Source of the DNA: an uncultured Bacilli bacterium
GTDB taxonomy: Bacteria > Bacillota_I > Bacilli_A > RF39 > UBA660
Direction of reading: 5' to 3'
Assembly (NCBI GenBank): GCA_947623935.1
Contig: CANQIE010000007.1
Coordinates: forward strand, 1-41,562
Length of the DNA: 41,562 nt
The position numbers and the translations under genes were made by a program. Below are positions 40,590 through 41,562 of the stretch, piece by piece. A model generated the notes under the pieces. That model did no database searches and had not been told where the DNA came from. It worked only from the letters and a program-made list of their open reading frames with translations. Within the stretch, counting starts at the first letter, position 1. Every line of letters starts with the position of its first letter.

Positions 40590-41402
40590 TTATTTTATTT
40601 CTTTTTTCTTTTGATAAACATTTCCTTTAGTGGTGACATCCTTAGTTACGCCATAGATTTGATCTAGATATAAAGAATATGTATTATCTATTCCAGGCAA
40701 AGGATAAACTTCTTTTAAAGGAAATCGTTCCTGGTAATCGAAATAAGGCACATGTTCATAATCTTGAAGCATTTTTTCTACTCTTTCAATGTTATGCTCT
40801 AACTCATGAAAAATAACATATTCCCTTTTAGAATGTTCATGATAGTAACCACAACTTAAATTGACAGATGCAATATCCCAAATAGGACCTAGAATAGAAA
40901 TATCACTATAGGTCCCAAATTGCTTGTCAAAACCAAACTGTTTTATATAATCCATAAATTGTGTATTACCACAATCGTAAAAGACCATATCGTTACTTCC
41001 CATACGATCAAATTCAATAATGTACTTGACATTGGGCTTCGCTAATATATCGACGGCGCTTTGAGCACCTATTAAACCCATCTCTTCACCTTGCGTAAAT
41101 AAAACAGAAGGATTGTATTTTTTTAGTATTTTTAATAACGCATAAACTCCACATCGATCATCTGCTCCAATTCCACCAGTGAAGGAAAAAATCTTATCTT
41201 CCGATTTCTTATAATAAACTTCTCTAGGAGGATTTTCAAATACAGTATCCATATGCGCTACTAATAAAATAGGAATTGTTCCTTTAGCATAAATAAAATC
41301 TTTACGCCAATAAGGTTTTTTCTCCATCTTTTTTAATTCTTTATAAACTTCTTTTTTTAATTCTTGCTCTGAAAGTTTACAAAGATATGCTAGATACTTC
41401 AT
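40590..41402 (-). CDS. Zinc aminopeptidase-like hydrolase (M20/M28/M42 superfamily)
   Basis: 270 residues, shorter than most members. Metal site residues appear in order: His50 and Asp52 in LLVAHMDTV, Asp81 in GGIGADDRCG, Glu106/107 in TQGEEMG, Asp in IEFDRMG and a final His in GYYHEHSKREYV. Family enzymes cut N-terminal residues or deacylate amino acids with two zinc ions. No signal. ATG 41402 after GGAGGGG. Co-transcribed with the 865-aa gene downstream. Confidence 0.82.
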   Translation of the reverse strand: MKYLAYLCKLSEQELKKEVYKELKKMEKKPYWRKDFIYAKGTIPILLVAHMDTVFENPPREVYYKKSEDKIFSFTGGIGADDRCGVYALLKILKKYNPSVLFTQGEEMGLIGAQSAVDILAKPNVKYIIEFDRMGSNDMVFYDCGNTQFMDYIKQFGFDKQFGTYSDISILGPIWDIASVNLSCGYYHEHSKREYVIFHELEHNIERVEKMLQDYEHVPYFDYQERFPLKEVYPLPGIDNTYSLYLDQIYGVTKDVTTKGNVYQKKKEIK

Positions 41403-41562
41403 TACTACCCCTCCAATCTACTTCTTTAAAGTTGGCTCTTATTTTAGCATAAAAGAAGGATTTTTTCAAGTAAAACAAGCATTTCTGTAATCGTTTTGTG
41501 ATAATGTCATGTTAAATCATTTTTTTAAAATGTCAGTATTCGTATATAATAAACTCCTTGAG

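Noticed and set aside
1-41562. CRISPR array, rRNA or tRNA genes
   Set aside because: No regularly spaced repeat with unique spacers and no sequence resembling conserved rRNA or tRNA arms was found on either strand by reading.
1-41562. Mycoplasma code (TGA as Trp)
   Set aside because: Genes such as the TetR regulator end in TGA at sensible positions and Trp is written TGG throughout.

Overview
The window reads as AT-rich chromosomal DNA from a low-GC Bacillota/Bacilli, most likely an uncultured gut lineage (inference from base composition, strong AGGAGG-type ribosome sites and gene content). TGA is used as a stop (for example the TetR gene) and Trp is TGG, so the standard bacterial code applies. 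No rRNA, tRNA or CRISPR array was seen.

Layout. (1) 1-2826: intergenic DNA with a promoter that has a run of nine G in its spacer and fires off the left edge, three small unknown genes and a membrane-anchored Amidase_3 cell-wall amidase. (2) 2967-15424: an SsuA/NMT1-type ABC importer operon (binding protein, ATPase, permease) whose binding-protein gene is split by a 9.94 kb integrative element (3552-13502). The boundaries can be set to the base. GAACCTA occurs at both ends, joining the gene halves restores a 329-residue reading frame through a Phe-Glu-Pro-Thr-Ala motif, and joining the element ends creates an inverted repeat (TTGCATTA, 8 nt, TAATGCAA), as expected of attP for the large serine recombinase encoded at the left end. 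Cargo: a 57-aa ORF coupled to the recombinase, a 1176-aa surface protein (NPCBM, transglutaminase-like, discoidin, Pro/Thr/Ser/Glu repeats, membrane anchor), an orphan YtrA-type GntR regulator, an ECF sigma/anti-sigma pair followed by a secreted matrixin-like metalloprotease and an exported protein, and an unknown 220-aa gene.

(3) 15536-31044: two 286-aa Bro-N/DinD-like paralogues lie either side of a redox and esterase cluster. A TetR regulator (20893-21471) sits between two minus-strand operons. One has flavodoxin, aldo/keto reductase, SDR, PPOX-like protein, exported flavodoxin, DUF4405 cytochrome-b-like protein and cupin. The other has two surface hydrolases, flavodoxin, aldo/keto reductase, exported flavodoxin and a third hydrolase. 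Both operon promoters carry the same dyad GAGAA-ATAA-TTCTC 13-14 bp upstream of a shared TGTGGT -35-like box, so the two operons look like one regulon: extracellular ester cleavage combined with flavin/NAD(P)H reduction on both sides of the membrane. The substrate is unknown. A heterodimeric ABC exporter (26564-30137) follows.

(4) 31157-41402: a MATE exporter behind a strong leader hairpin, a flavin reductase-like protein, a methyltransferase, a small membrane protein, a YtrA-type GntR/ABC operon with a visible promoter and operator, a PepSY protein, an ASCH-transglutaminase-like fusion, an 865-aa unknown protein and a zinc aminopeptidase-like enzyme. Most genes are on the minus strand; only the importer operon and the TetR gene are on the plus strand.
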